Origin: Branchipolynoe longqiensis | Lineage: Eukaryota; Annelida; Polychaeta; Phyllodocida; Polynoidae | NCBI GenBank assembly: GCA_030323885.1 | Contig: CM059186.1 | Coordinates: forward strand, 168,141,417 to 168,205,416 | Length of the DNA: 64,000 nucleotides | Reading direction: 5' to 3' | In this document: positions 1 through 10,770 of the stretch, in pieces | Numbering within the stretch: the stretch's first letter is position 1 | Layout: each line of letters starts with the position of its first letter | Position numbers and translations under genes: made by a program | Notes under the pieces: generated by a model | What the model saw: only the letters and a program-made list of their open reading frames with translations | Told to the model about the DNA's origin: nothing | Database searches by the model: none

Positions 1-27
1 ACCAATTCGGCCACCCTGTCTGGTCTG
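1..27 (-). mobile_element. SINE-A, 5' head remnant cut by the window edge
   Basis: The bases read as the reverse complement of the tRNA-like start of the SINE-A family (TTCGGCCA...GTCTGGTC), matching the right ends of the copies at 14000-14338 and 25983-26325. The rest of the copy would lie left of the window. Confidence 0.6.
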
Positions 28-199
28 ACAGAAAGAAGAAGCAAGAAATAGAACTAGAAAAGAATTACAAAATTAAAGCCAAACACTGCATTGACATGAC
101 TTATATATTCACAAAAAATCCTAACCCATTGGTGCCATTACCAGGATGTACGAGGAGTACGGCAGGTACAGCGTACCATGTGCTTGTATGTGACGTGGC

Positions 200-320
200 C
201 TGACCACCGGAAGTGAATTTACCCGGCAGCTTGTACTGGAAGCATTCTATCAGTTTATTGGGGTGAAAAGGTTAACTTTGGCGGGAGATTGCCGTAAAGA
301 GTCCCGGAAGTGACGTAAGC
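200..320. promoter_or_regulatory. Two ETS-like sites, one joined to a CRE-like site
   Basis: ACCGGAAGTG occurs at about 206-215, and CCGGAAGTGACGTAAG, an ETS core joined to a CRE-like TGACGTAA, at about 304-319. In animals such composites are common in promoters of widely expressed genes. No transcript or start codon context supports a gene here, so this is only a motif observation. Confidence 0.2.
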
Positions 321-547
321 TGGTGACAGATGGCGCCGACATGTTGTCGTGTGTCCAAGTTATAGCTGGTTGGTGTCCCAGCATTGCCTAGAAGTATTGC
401 CTTCATGTCCCTATTGTTACCAATTGTACAAGCATGCACACAGGTTATTCAAAGTGCAGCCGAAACAGGTGGCAGTTGACCATTGGAGAGTGGCGCCATG
501 TGAGAGATTTAGGAACTAGCTTCTGAATCATGTATGCCAAGTTTCAT

Positions 548-615
548 TGTGTAAGTCACTGTTTTGACTCAGCCTGGATTCGAAATCTACTCCCGACCAT
601 CCGTACGGTAAGCGA
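548..615 (-). mobile_element. Degenerate SINE-A fragment
   Basis: GTAAGTCACTGTTTTGACTC followed by a weak B-box-like TTCGAAATC matches the join between head and body of SINE-A on the minus strand. The rest of the copy is not recognisable. The stretches 28-547 and 616-907 show nothing else I can name. Confidence 0.4.
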
Positions 616-957
616 GTGTTCTTAGAGATTCCACCAAGTCTATTGCTATCGGTAATACACCGTTTCTAGGTGTGTGGTTACGATTGAATATAACTGAGAG
701 GTGTATGTGTCCTTTGTTTATACTCCCATAATTCATAATATGTCATAGATACAGTATGTACAAATACATGTGACATACATAAAGGTTCTGCAATATTTAT
801 AAGCCATGTAATAACATTCTGGGAATATAAACTGTTCCCCTCACAGTTCTTATCTGATAGACGAGATCATCATTCCGACTGTGCATGCGCAGAAAACGGC
901 GTTGGCAGCAAAAAGAATGCACCCGCCATGAGTTTGCCGATATGGTAGGGAACAACT

Positions 958-1773
958 TTGGTGTTTTGTGTGGTTGTACATTTCATACTGGTGAGAGAGC
1001 TACTATTCGCAGATGACAGTGCACTGGTTGCCCACTCTGCTGAAGAGACCCAGAAAATAGTGGACGCTTTCTCCGATGCATCAAAGAAGTTTGGCCTGAA
1101 AATTAACATCAAGAAGACGGAGGTGCTGTACCAACCCAACTCTACAAGAACCCGAGAGGAGGAGATCATGGTTGACGGAAACAAGCTGAACTCGGTTCCG
1201 GAATTCACCTATCTCAGATGCACAATATCAAGTGATGGACGCATTGATGCTGAGATACAGAGGAGGATGGCCAAGGCTAGCGCATCTTTCGGCCGACTAC
1301 GCCAGAGACTCTGGAACAACCACCATGTGTCCATTCGGGTCAAAGGTAAGATCTACCGCGCAATCGTGCTATCCACCCTACTATACGGAGCCGAGGCCTG
1401 GACAGCGTACAGACAGCAGGTGAAAAAGCTGCATGCCTTCATAATGCGACATCTGCGTTCAATCATGAGGCTAACCTGGAAGGACAAAGTGACGAATAAG
1501 GAAATACTCGAACGGATGGGGCTGCCCTCTATGGAAGATCTTCTGATCAAAAAGAATCTCCGGTGGACTGGACACCTCATGAGGATGTCATCAGACAGGC
1601 TACCAAAGCAGATCCTCTATTCTCAACTGTCTTTTGGCTACAGAAAGAGAGGGCGCCCCCCGTCTCCGTTCAAAGATACCATCAAGAGAAACCTGAAGCT
1701 GAGAGACATTAAGACCGACTCATGGACACAACTCTCACAGCAGAGAGCTAAATGGAGAGCGGCAGTCAAGTAA
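958..1773 (+). pseudogene. C-terminal half of LINE reverse transcriptase
   Basis: The 271-codon frame encodes the end of a non-LTR reverse transcriptase. The palm motif FADD is at codons 17-20 (bases 1006-1017), followed by the KTEVLY and TYLRCTISSDG region, the conserved STLLYGAEAW segment and the RWTGHLMRM / KRGRPPSPFKD C-terminal region. The first ~9 residues, including the apparent start methionine, are translated from the target DNA left of the insertion and not from the element. Endonuclease and the N-terminal RT motifs, including the motif A aspartate, are missing. The fragment is therefore dead on arrival even though the remaining frame is intact, which suggests a fairly recent insertion. 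Confidence 0.85.
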
Positions 1774-1822
1774 TGAAAGCAGTCTTTGTCGCATCGCGAC
1801 CGACAGCATGATGATGATGATG
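987..1822 (+). mobile_element. RTE-like LINE, 5'-truncated copy 1, with target duplication
   Basis: The body begins just upstream of the reverse-transcriptase FADD motif and ends in a very short 3' UTR, GCATGATGATGATGATG. The sequence ACATTTCAT occurs on both sides (978-986 and 1823-1831) and is the target-site duplication. A 3' UTR of only ~50 bases and a trinucleotide tail are typical of RTE-clade elements. Clade assignment is from general appearance; a phylogeny of the RT domain would decide it. Related copies are at 62803-63227 (+) and 42061-42266 (-). Confidence 0.85.
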
Positions 1823-1842
1823 ACATTTCATGAAAGCTGCCT

Positions 1843-3377
1843 GCTAATGTGTTGAAGTGCTGCTGGCTTTTGCAAGTTACCAGCGGCACTCTCTCGGGGA
1901 GCAAATAGACGTTTCACACCGGCAAGAATATGTCCAGACAGGCGCAAAACTATTTGTCCCTGCACTGGCTGGTCGGGAGATGCTGGGAGTTTCATACACC
2001 AACCGCCCTTGATGCTGCCACAGTGACATGGTTTTCTGTTCAGTGTTTGCTCCCTTAGCCTTCGGTTCTGTCAAGAACCTGTACCACAAGGCAATGGTTT
2101 ACAACTATGCAGGGCAGGGGCACCAAACTACCTGAGGTATTGCAATACCTGCATACCATATAATAATATGATGAATATATTTAAGACAAAACTAGCAATA
2201 GTTAAGCATTTTGAATTAGGAAACATACAATTCCAAACAAAACAATCAGTCACTTTAAGGCTGATATCCAAATGATCATTATTAATTCTTATATAACCAA
2301 TATCTGATTAACCCTAGTCGTTTCTAGCTCAACATATGTCATTAACCATAGGATATAAATAAAAACATGAATCAAATAAGTAAAACTGACTGGCTATGGC
2401 TCTAACACTAGTCTGAGTGACCAGGTTTGTCTAAATCTAAATGCTGATGGTATAAGATGTGCTGATTAGATTGATGTAAATACAATGCTGGATTTAAGAT
2501 TAATAAGAGTTGAGATGAGCTGAAACTAGCACATTTCATAGCTGCACCCAGTGTATTACTATTAGCGTGTGCCATGTGCTTCTCGCTGGTTTGTTTTTCT
2601 TCCACACATCCCACAATGCACCGCGCGGCTGGAATGACAAACTAGACCATTCTGGACCATCAAATACCTGCACATCTAGGGTGCAGTTTCCTTGTACCGG
2701 GTCTGGTCAATTGCTGCACATAGGAATGAGGGTTACTTCTACTGACAGAAAGCATTGTGTCCACCAGCTCATTTGGGCAGAATACAGCAACATTTGTGAA
2801 GATTAACAATATACGAGTCAAAATGTGTCCCCACAATATGGATGGTACAGTTTTCTATCCAAGATATGTGTATACCTAATCTATACACACATGCTGGATA
2901 GACAGTCCATGGGACCTGATAGTGATTACATACGACCACGTGACTCGTATTGATGATTACACCCGGCGGGGTCCGGCCAGTCTGGTCCCCTCAGAGTATA
3001 TAGGCAAATGAGAAATATTGTGTCCAGAGCAAGATTCAAATCTAAATGTCTTCCCTTAGCCGGACCTCCCCGGGATGTGGGCCCGGGGTGGTCCGGTGGT
3101 GGGGCCGGGTGGCTGGGCTCGACCAGCCCGGGGCGTGGGTCCGGGCACACGGCTGATGACAAGGCAGGTTGCTGGGCCTGTCTCCCTCCTGCCATCGTAC
3201 ATCAAGCTCCGCTTTAGGCCATGCTCAAAGTCACCTCCAGAAAATATTGCACCGGATGCCCTAGCCTAATCGCCAGAGCAGGGTTCGAAATCTCAGCCAA
3301 GTGAAAGCAAAAAATTACAAAATTGATGCCATTAATATGAATGAACAATGACTGGCTTGCTCTATATCAGTTAAGAT
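1843..3377. other. Unassigned sequence
   Basis: No convincing gene. A GC-rich pocket at 2950-3170 (many GGGCCGGGTGG-like words) gives overlapping short open frames on both strands with no recognisable domain. The rest is AT-rich. Confidence 0.5.
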
Positions 3378-3527
3378 GACTGACTGGGATATTGGGTCAT
3401 GGTGCCAGTTGCCTGGTGTTCCAGTGGAGCAGCACTATAACATTGCCATGAGTGTTCCTTGTCACAATTCGATACCCATCCTGATATGTCACTAGATGTT
3501 GCTGTGACGCAAGAACCCAATAACTAA
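3378..3527 (+). mobile_element. SINE-A, 3' body fragment
   Basis: Matches the SINE-A body from GGGATATTGGGTCATGGTGC through CACAATTCGATACCCATCCT to the tail GTTGCTGTGACG. The tRNA-like head is absent, as expected for a 5'-truncated copy. Confidence 0.7.
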
Positions 3528-3880
3528 ACCTTATTGCGGTGAGACATACTCAACTTCTTGTGAACTTTAGTTCAACTGCTGCTTCAGCGGTGTTTAAAAA
3601 AACTGCCGCATCAGAAAGGCCAATCTATTCAAGAAGTCAGACAGCTGAGGTGAAGACCAGGTTGAAAAGGCTAAACAACTTGTGTGTCTGTGTGTGAAGT
3701 TAGGTGGGTACCCGCGTCAGTGTTACTGACGACGGCTACTTGATATTTTGGATAATTGCATTATGTGCAATTAATGCCCGATATGGGCTTTGCAGCCTGA
3801 GGGACCTTGGGATCAGCATTTACAGGGGGAAGGTCAAGGTTCATGATTATTCCACCGATGAGAATGAATCACCTCCCTTC

Positions 3881-6800
3881 CCTCCTGCAATATCCCGTCC
3901 CCTTCTCTTACCTCCTGCTATAGCCCGTCCCCTTCTCTTACCTCCTGCTATAGCCCGTCCCCTTCTCTTACCTCCTGCTACAGCCCGTCCCCTTCTCTTA
4001 CCTCCTGCTATAGCCCGTCCCCTTCTCTTACCTCCTGTTCCAGCCCGTCCACTTCTATTACCTCCTGCTATAGCCCGTCCCCTTCTCTTACCTCCTGCTA
4101 CAGCCCGTCCCCTTCTCTTACCTCCTGCTATAGCCCGTCCCCTTCTCTTACCTCCTGCTACAGCCCGTCCCCTTCTCTTACCTCCTGTTATAGCCCGTCC
4201 CCTTCTCTTCCCTCCTGCTATAGCCAGTCCCCTTCTCTTACCTCCTGCTATAGCCCGTCCCCTTGTATTACCTCCTGCTACAGCCCGTCCCCTTCTCTTA
4301 CCTCCTGCTATAGCCCGTCCCCTTTTCTTACCTCCTGCTATAGCCAGTCCCATTCTCTTACCTCCTGGTACAGCCCGTCCCCGTGTCTTACCTCGTGCTA
4401 AAGCCCGTCCCCTTCTCTTACCTCCTGCTATAGCCCGTCCCCTTCTCTTACCTCCTGCTATAGCCCGTCCCCTTCTCTTACCTCCTGATACAGCCCGTCC
4501 CCTTCTCTTACCTCCTGTTATAGCCCGTCCCCTTCTCTTACCTCCTGCTATAGCCCGTCCCCTTCTCTTACCTCCTGCTACAGCCCGTCCCCTTCTCTTA
4601 CCTCCTGCTACAGCCCGTCCCATTCTCTTACCTCCTGTTATAGCCCGTCCCATTCTCTTACCTCCTGCGATAGCCCGTCCCCTTCTCTTACCTCCTGCTA
4701 TAGCCAGTCACCTTCTCTTACCTCCTGCTATAGCCTGTCCCCTTCTCTTACGTCCTGCTATAGCCCGTCCCCTTGTCTTACCTCCTGCTAAAGCCCGTCC
4801 CCTTCTCTTACCTCCTGCTATAGCCCGTCCCTTCTCTTACCTCCTGATATAGCCCGTCCCATTCTCTTACCTCCTGCTACAGCCCGTCCCCTTCTCTTAC
4901 CTCCTGTTATAGCCCGTCCCATTCTCTTACCTCCTGCTATAGCCCGTCCCCTTCTCGTACCTCCTGCTATAGCCCGTCACTTTCTCTTACCTCCTGCAAT
5001 AGCCAGTCCCCTTCTCTTACCTCCTGCTATAGCCCGTCCCCTTCTCTTACCTCCTGCTACAGCCCGTCCCCTTCTCTTACCTCCTGCTATAGCCCGTCCC
5101 CTTCTCTTCCCTCCTGCTATAGCCCATCCCCTTCTCTTACCTCCTGTTACAGCCCGTCCACTTATATTACCTCCTGCTATAGCCCGTCCCCTTCTCTTAC
5201 CTCCTGCTATAGCCCGTCCCCTTCTCTTACCTCATGTTACAGCCTGTCCACTTCTATTACCTCCTGCTATAGCCCGTCCCCTTCTCTTACCTCCTGCTAT
5301 AGCCCGTCCCCTTCTCTTACCTCCTGCTACAGCCAGTCCCCTTCTCTTACCTCCTGCTATAGCCCGTCCCCTTCTCTTACCTCCTGATACAGCCCGTCCC
5401 CTTCTCTTCCCTCCTGCTATAGCCAGTCCCCTTCTCTTACCTCCTGATATAGCCAGTCCCCTTCTCTTACCTCCTGATATAGCCCGTCCCCTGCTCTTAC
5501 CTCCTGATATAGCCCGTCCCCTTATCTTACCTCCTGCTATAGCCAGTCCCCTTCTCTTACCTCCTGATATAGCCAGTCCACTTATATTACCTCCTGCTAT
5601 AGCCCGTCCCCTTCTCTTACCTCCTGCTATAGCCCGTCCCCTTCTCTTACCTCCTGCTACAGCCCGTCCCCTTCTCTTACCTCCTGCTATAGCCAGTCCC
5701 CTTCTCTTACCTCCTGATATAGCCCGTCCCCTTCTCTTACCTCCTGATATAGCCCGTCCCCTTATCTTACCTCCTGCTATAGCCCGTCCCCTTCTCTTAC
5801 CTCCTGATATAGCCCGTCCCCTTCTCTTACCTCCTGCTACAGCCCGTCCCCTTCTCTTCCCTCCTGATATAGCCAGTCCCCTTCTCTTACCTCCTGATAT
5901 AGCCCGTCCCCTTCTCTTACCTCCTGATACAGCCCGTCCCCTTCTCTTCCCTCCTGATATAGCCAGTCCCCTTCTCTTACCTCCTGCTATAGCCAGTCCC
6001 CTTCTATTACCTCCTGATATAGCCCGTCCCCTTCTCTTACCTCCTGATATAGCCCGTCCCCTTCTCTTACCTCCTGCTATAGCCCGTCCCCTTCTCTTAC
6101 CTCCTGATACAGCCTGTCCCTTCTCTTCCCTCCTGCTATAGCCAGTCCCCTTCTCTTACCTCCTGATATAGCCCGTCCCCTTCTCTTACCTCCTGCTATA
6201 GCCCGTCCCCTTCTCTTACCTCCTGATACAGCCCGTCCCCTTCTCTTCCCTCCTGCTATAGCCAGTCCCCTTCTCTTACCTCCTGCTATAGCCCGTCCCC
6301 TTCTCTTACCTCCTGCTACAGCCCGTCCCCTTCTCTTACCTCCTGCTATAGCCGGTCCCTTCTCTTCCCTCCTGCTATAGCCCGTCCCCTTCTCTTACCC
6401 CCTGATATAGCCCGTCCCCTTCCATTACCTCCTGCTATAGCCAGTCCCCTTCTCTCACCTCCTGCTATAGCCCGTCCCCTTCTCTTACATCCTGCTACAA
6501 CCCGTCCCCTTCTCTTACCTCCTGCTATAGCCCGGTCCCTTCTCTTCCCTCCTGCTATAGCCCGTCCCCTTCTCTTACCTCCTGATATAGCCCGTCCCCT
6601 TCTCTTACCTCCTGCTATAGCCCGTCCCCTTCTCTTACCTCCTGATACAGCCCGTCCCCTTCTCTTCCCTCCTGCTATAGCCATTCCCCTTCTCTTACCT
6701 CCTGATATAGCCCGTCCCCTTCTCTTACCTCCTGCTATAGCCCGTCCCCTTCTCTTACCTCCTGATACAGCCCGTCCCCTTCTCTTCCCTCCTGCTATAG

Positions 6801-7371
6801 CCAGTCCCCTTCTCTTACTTCCTGCTATAGCCCGTCCCCTTCTCTTACCTCCTGATACAGCCCGTCCCCTTCTCTTACCTCCTGCTATAGCCCGGTCCAT
6901 TCTCTTCCCTCCTGCTATAGCCCGTCCCCTTCTCTTACCTCCTGATATAGCCCGTCCCCTTCTCTTACCTCCTGCTATAGCCAGTCCCCTTCTCTTACCT
7001 CCTGCTATAGCCCGTCCCCTTCTCTTACCTCCTGCTACAGCCCGTCCCATTCTCTTACCTCCTGCTATAGCCCGTCCCCTTCTCTTACCTCCTGCTACAG
7101 CCCGTCCCCTTCTCTTACCTCCTGCTATAGCCAGTCCCATTCTCTTACCTCCTGCTATAGCCAGTCCCCCTCTCGTACCTCCTGCTATAGCCAGTCCCCT
7201 TCTATTACCTCCTGATATAGCCCGTCCCCTTCTCTTACCTCCTGCTATAGCCCGTCCCTTTCTCTTACCTCCTGCTATAGCCCATCCCCTTCTCTTACCT
7301 CCTGTTACAGCCCGTCCACTTCTATTACCTCCTGCTATAGCCCGTCCCCTTCTCTTACCTCCTGCTATAGC
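3881..7371. repeat. 30-bp minisatellite, about 116 units, with higher-order structure
   Basis: The unit CCTCCTGCTATAGCCCGTCC + CCTTCTCTTA repeats for 3491 bp. Units differ by a few recurring substitutions (CTATAG/CTACAG/GATATAG, CCCGTCC/CCAGTCC, CTCTTA/CTCTTC). Three 29-bp units (near 4830, 6118, 6357) shift the phase. Rare variants recur at multiples of 180 bp: CCGGTCC[CA] followed by TTCTCTTCCC at 6352, 6532 and 6892. Because 30 is divisible by three, the array stays open on both strands. That produces the 382-codon frame at 3704-4852 (a LLLPPAIARP decapeptide), the antisense Arg/Gly frame at 3847-4653 and another at 6346-7140. I treat these as by-products, not genes. Confidence 0.97.
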
Positions 7372-8047
7372 AACTAGTAAATTAACTTACTTTCCCTACT
7401 ATACAGAAATGAATACTTAATAAATGCTTTTAAAAAATGTCTTAAGACACATTTGTTTAAATCTGCTTTTAACTAGGTGACATTAATTTTCCTGTATATT
7501 TGTTTGTTATGTAAAGCGCCTGAGAACGGCTTGCTGGATCGGGCACTATATACATGTTTTATTATTATTATGTATATCAAAGGTTGATGCTCAGAATCAA
7601 TTATAGACAAGTGTGTGGTTTTTAAGATTTGACTCTGAGATATCCAACCATAACAACTATTCATAGCCACACTGCGCTTGTCCAGTCTGGTGTCATTCTT
7701 ATCAGACCAGAAATAACGTGATATATTGCGCAGGATATTGCCATATATTACAACAGCTTATCAGCAGAATTACAGCAGTCAATCAGCGCTGGTATTGTGA
7801 AGCTATACTCGAATGTCACTTAATCAAGATAACGAATATAAGCCACAAACTGGGTTGTCAAATAATGATTGATTGGTCGGGCAGCTGACTGTGATCGTCG
7901 ATCTGGGACCTGTTGTAATTACTCTGTAAGGATAGCTCCAATACAATTACATATATGGGTAAGTGGATTATGATAGAGAGGCAGATGACTTGGGTCAGGC
8001 CCGACGGGGCGAGGCGTTAGTTAACTGATCGTTATATTACCCCAATG
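7372..8047. other. Unassigned AT-rich sequence after the 30-bp array
   Basis: The 30-bp array stops abruptly inside a unit at TATAGCAACTAG. What follows has no recognisable domain or repeat except ATTATTATTAT near 7560. Confidence 0.4.
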
Positions 8048-8269
8048 TCAGGATTAACTCAGGATTAACTCAGGATTAACTCAGGATTAACTCAGGATTA
8101 ACTAGGGATTAACTCCAGGTTGACCAAGGATTAACTCAGGATTAACTCAGGATTAACTCCAGGTTGACTCAGGAGTAAATCAGGATTAATCAGGATTAAC
8201 TCAGGATTAACTCAGGATTAACTCAGGATTAACTCCAGGTTAATTCAGGATGAACTCAGGATTAACTGC
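8048..8269. repeat. 11-bp minisatellite AGGATTAACTC
   Basis: About 20 tandem units of AGGATTAACTC, with variants AGGTTGACTC and AGGATGAACTC mostly in the middle and end. It abuts the SINE-A copy at 8270. Confidence 0.95.
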
Positions 8270-8590
8270 TATTTTGGGCGTCCATCTCCCGTTCTGGTAG
8301 ATGGTGGGAGTCGAACCACGGCGCTGGTCGACTCAAAGCAATCACTTACAAATTGATACTTGTCGCTTCCTAGTGAGGCGCTCGGCATTATTAGGATAGG
8401 GCAAGGACTCGTGCCTAAGTGTCAGGATAATGTGTTTGAGTGGGATATCAGGTCACGATTCCGGCGGCCTTGTCTCCCAGTGTGGCAGCACTATCTATAA
8501 AGTCACCATGAGTGTGCACAAGCACAAGTCGGTACACATCCTGATGTGACGTTAGATGTTGACAGGAGGTAAAATTCCAACAACCAACCA
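8270..8590 (+). mobile_element. SINE-A, nearly full length
   Basis: Starts inside the tRNA-like head (GGGCGTCCATCTCCCGTTCT, then the B box GAGTCGAACC). It continues through the body (GGCGCTCGGCATTATTAGGA; TGTCAGGATAATGTG) and ends with GTTAGATGTTGACAGGAGGT plus an AACAACCAACCA tail. The A box is replaced by the end of the 11-bp array. Confidence 0.85.
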
Positions 8591-8939
8591 TCCACTTTCC
8601 CTCTACAATCTCCACCTGAGTTCACTTCTCCGTACACAGACCGATATGGCAGCACCTTTGGTTCTGCGCCCGCCCGCCGGAACCGGAAATCAGGGCGCGA
8701 TCTGGGCGTCTGGCCTGAAGGTAGGGACCCAGGAGCCACCAAATGTCAGCGGGCAGTTTGGTTGCCCACATCGCGCCTTCTAACCAGCCTCATTAGTGAC
8801 CGCCCAATTAACGTTATAATTATCGCCAGAAGCGTCTGTTGCTGTTTGATATGGTTTTGCACGACACTCGCAGACAAAATTTATAATCAATAATTAAACA
8901 CACACAAAAGTGGCTGTTCTCTCAGGTGCTCTGCCGGTC

Positions 8940-8990
8940 GCACCTTGGCCGCCATTTTGAGGAAGGATGAGAACCGGAAGCGGAAATGAG
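8940..8990. promoter_or_regulatory. YY1-like and ETS-like motif pair
   Basis: GGCCGCCATTTTGAG (8947-8961) fits a YY1-type GCCGCCATnTT core, and ACCGGAAGCGG (8972-8982) fits an ETS core. This pairing is usual near animal housekeeping start sites. No exon is recognisable nearby in 8591-9054, so it remains a motif call. Confidence 0.25.
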
Positions 8991-9054
8991 TTAGTCAAAT
9001 ATTTACAAGGATCAAGGGGTGCTGACTTGACTGGTGGCTGTGGACCTGGTGTTG

Positions 9055-9495
9055 GACATGTTGGTTGGTTGTTGGAGTTTGACGTCCTGGCAACATTTAA
9101 AGTCATATCAGGACATAATGACTTGTGACAGTGCTTACTCAATGGCGCGTTGATAGTGCCCGCCGACTGGGAGACCAGCCTGGGCCAGTATGCATGACGC
9201 GGTGTTAGCTTACACTCAGTGTGTTTGCGCTAACACCGCTCCTTGCATACTGAGTTTTCGTCACTAACCTAGAAATCCCTGCCAAAACCAGTTTTGGCTC
9301 GCTAACACCGCATCATGCATATGGGCCCAGGCCACCAGCACCATCACCTGATATCCGAGTCAGTCACATTATCCTGACACTGAGCCAAACAGTAGCTGGG
9401 GAATGACAAGTATCAGTTTTTAAGTCATTGTTTTGACTCGGCCAGGGTTCGAACACGTGGGTTCAAATCACCAGATCTACGAAAATGGGAGATGG
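9055..9495 (-). mobile_element. SINE-A on the minus strand, interrupted by a small DNA element
   Basis: On the plus strand it reads tail first (GTTGGTTGTTGGAGTTTGAC; CATATCAGGACATAATGAC), then body, then the B box CAGGGTTCGAA and a partial head ending near GGGAGATGG. The body is cut after GGGAGACCAGCC and resumes at CCAGGCCACCAGCACC around the element at 9161-9331. The SINE is therefore older than that element. Confidence 0.85.
9161..9331. mobile_element. ~170-bp terminal-inverted-repeat element (GTATGCATGA family)
   Basis: The left end, GGGCCAGTATGCATGACGCG then GTGTTAGC, is mirrored at the right by GCTAACACCGCATCATGCAT then ATGGGCCC. A third, internal copy of the arm (GCTAACACCGCTCCTTGCAT) lies at about 9229-9248. 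It interrupts a SINE-A copy. A degenerate CCAG(G)CC on both sides may be the target duplication. The terminal word resembles that of the larger element at 27593-28299. Confidence 0.7.
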
Positions 9496-9540
9496 ACTTC
9501 TGTTCGTTGCGTTTTGTTGTGCCACTCACTCCCCTCCCCC

Positions 9541-10347
9541 CACAAACACACCCGATACCACACACACCGCCCCCACCCCTACACACAGGCCATACCCCAC
9601 ACAGCGCCCCCACCTCTACACCCACGCCATACCCCACACATCACCGACACCCCTACACACACGCCATACCCCACACACCGCCCCCACCCCTACACACAGG
9701 CCATACCCCACCCACCACCCCCACCCCTACACACAGGCCATACCCCACACACCCCCCACCCACCCCTACACACAGGACATACCCCACACAGCGCCCCCAC
9801 CCCTACACATACACGCCATACCACACACAGCACCCCCACCCCTACACCCACGCCATACTCCACACACCGCCCCCACCCCTATACACACGCCATACTCCAC
9901 ACACTGCCCCCACCCCTACACACACGCCATACCCCATATACCGCCCCCACCCCTACACCCACGCCATACCCCACACACCGCCCCCACCCCTACACACACG
10001 CCATACCCCACACACCGCCCCCACCCCTACACACACGCCATACCCCACACACCGCCCCCACCCCTACACACACGCCATACTCCACACACCGCCCCCACCC
10101 CTACACACAGGCCATACTCCACACACCGCCCCCACCCCTACACACACGCCATACTCCACACACCGCCCCCACCCCTACACACACGCCATACCCCACACAC
10201 CGCCCCCACCCCTACACACACGCCATACCCCACACACCGCCCCCACCCTACACACACGCCATACCCCACACACCGCCCCCACCCCTACACACACGCCATA
10301 CCCCACACACCGCCCCCACCCCTACACACACGCCATACTCCACACAG
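9541..10347. repeat. 37-bp minisatellite, CA/CCC-rich
   Basis: About 21 units of CCATACCCCACACACCGCCC + CCACCCCTACACACACG. A 37-bp period is not divisible by three, so consecutive units shift the frame. Lacking stops, all three forward frames stay open (starts at 9433, 9485, 9492; 302-428 codons of His/Pro/Thr repeats). None is a credible protein. Confidence 0.97.
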
Positions 10348-10770
10348 GGGCTGGGGGGAGGCGGGAAGGGGGGCAGGGAGATGGGGGAGGTGAATGTGCT
10401 CAGGGAGGCGGTCGGTGCCAGGGTGAAGGGGAGCCAGGAGAGGTGGGAGAGGCGGTATTGGGCCTCGGGAGGGTGAGGACACAGGGTGAAGGAGGGTGGG
10501 TGCCGGAGGGGGCGAAGGGTTCTGGGAGCGGGTTCGGGCGCCAGGAGAGGGAGATTGGAGGGGAAGGGGAGGGTACCGGAAGAGGGTGTGGTGCCGGGAG
10601 AGGGGGGGCATCCAGGGAGAGGGTGAGGAGGGGGACGCTCGGGGAGAGGGTGCGGGTGGCCGGGGAGAGGGTGCCGGTGGCCGGGGTGAGGGTGCGCGTG
10701 GCCGGCGAGAGGGTGAGCGTGGCCGGGGTGAGGGTGAGCGTGGCCGGGAAGAGGCAGAGACCCGGTGACG
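10348..10770. repeat. Purine-rich GGGAGAGGGTG tract with a 21-bp array
   Basis: Almost pure G/A on the plus strand. At 10656-10750 it contains four tandem 21-bp units GTGGCCGGGGTGAGGGTGAGC. Many runs of three or more G make G-quadruplex formation possible. Open frames on both strands are compositional. Confidence 0.85.

Larger units (their letters stand above)
908..1842 (-). mobile_element. Antisense short repeat split by a LINE insertion
   Basis: Bases 954-986 and 1832-1842 together reconstitute, on the minus strand, the same start seen in the 206-bp element at 42061-42266 (AGGCAGCTTTCATGAAATG then TACAACC). The LINE at 987-1822 interrupts it within the first ~20 bases. The right end is clear. 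The left limit near 908 is a guess, because similarity to the 42-kb copy fades. Confidence 0.45.

Noticed and set aside
3847..4653. Antisense Arg/Gly-rich frame (RGRAIAGGK repeats) resembling an RGG-type nucleolar protein
   Set aside because: It is the reverse strand of the 30-bp minisatellite. The period is a multiple of three, so any stop-free frame persists. The opposite strand is equally open.
3881..7371. CRISPR array (regular 30-bp repeats)
   Set aside because: Units are directly adjacent with no unique spacers, there are no cas genes, and the context is eukaryotic.
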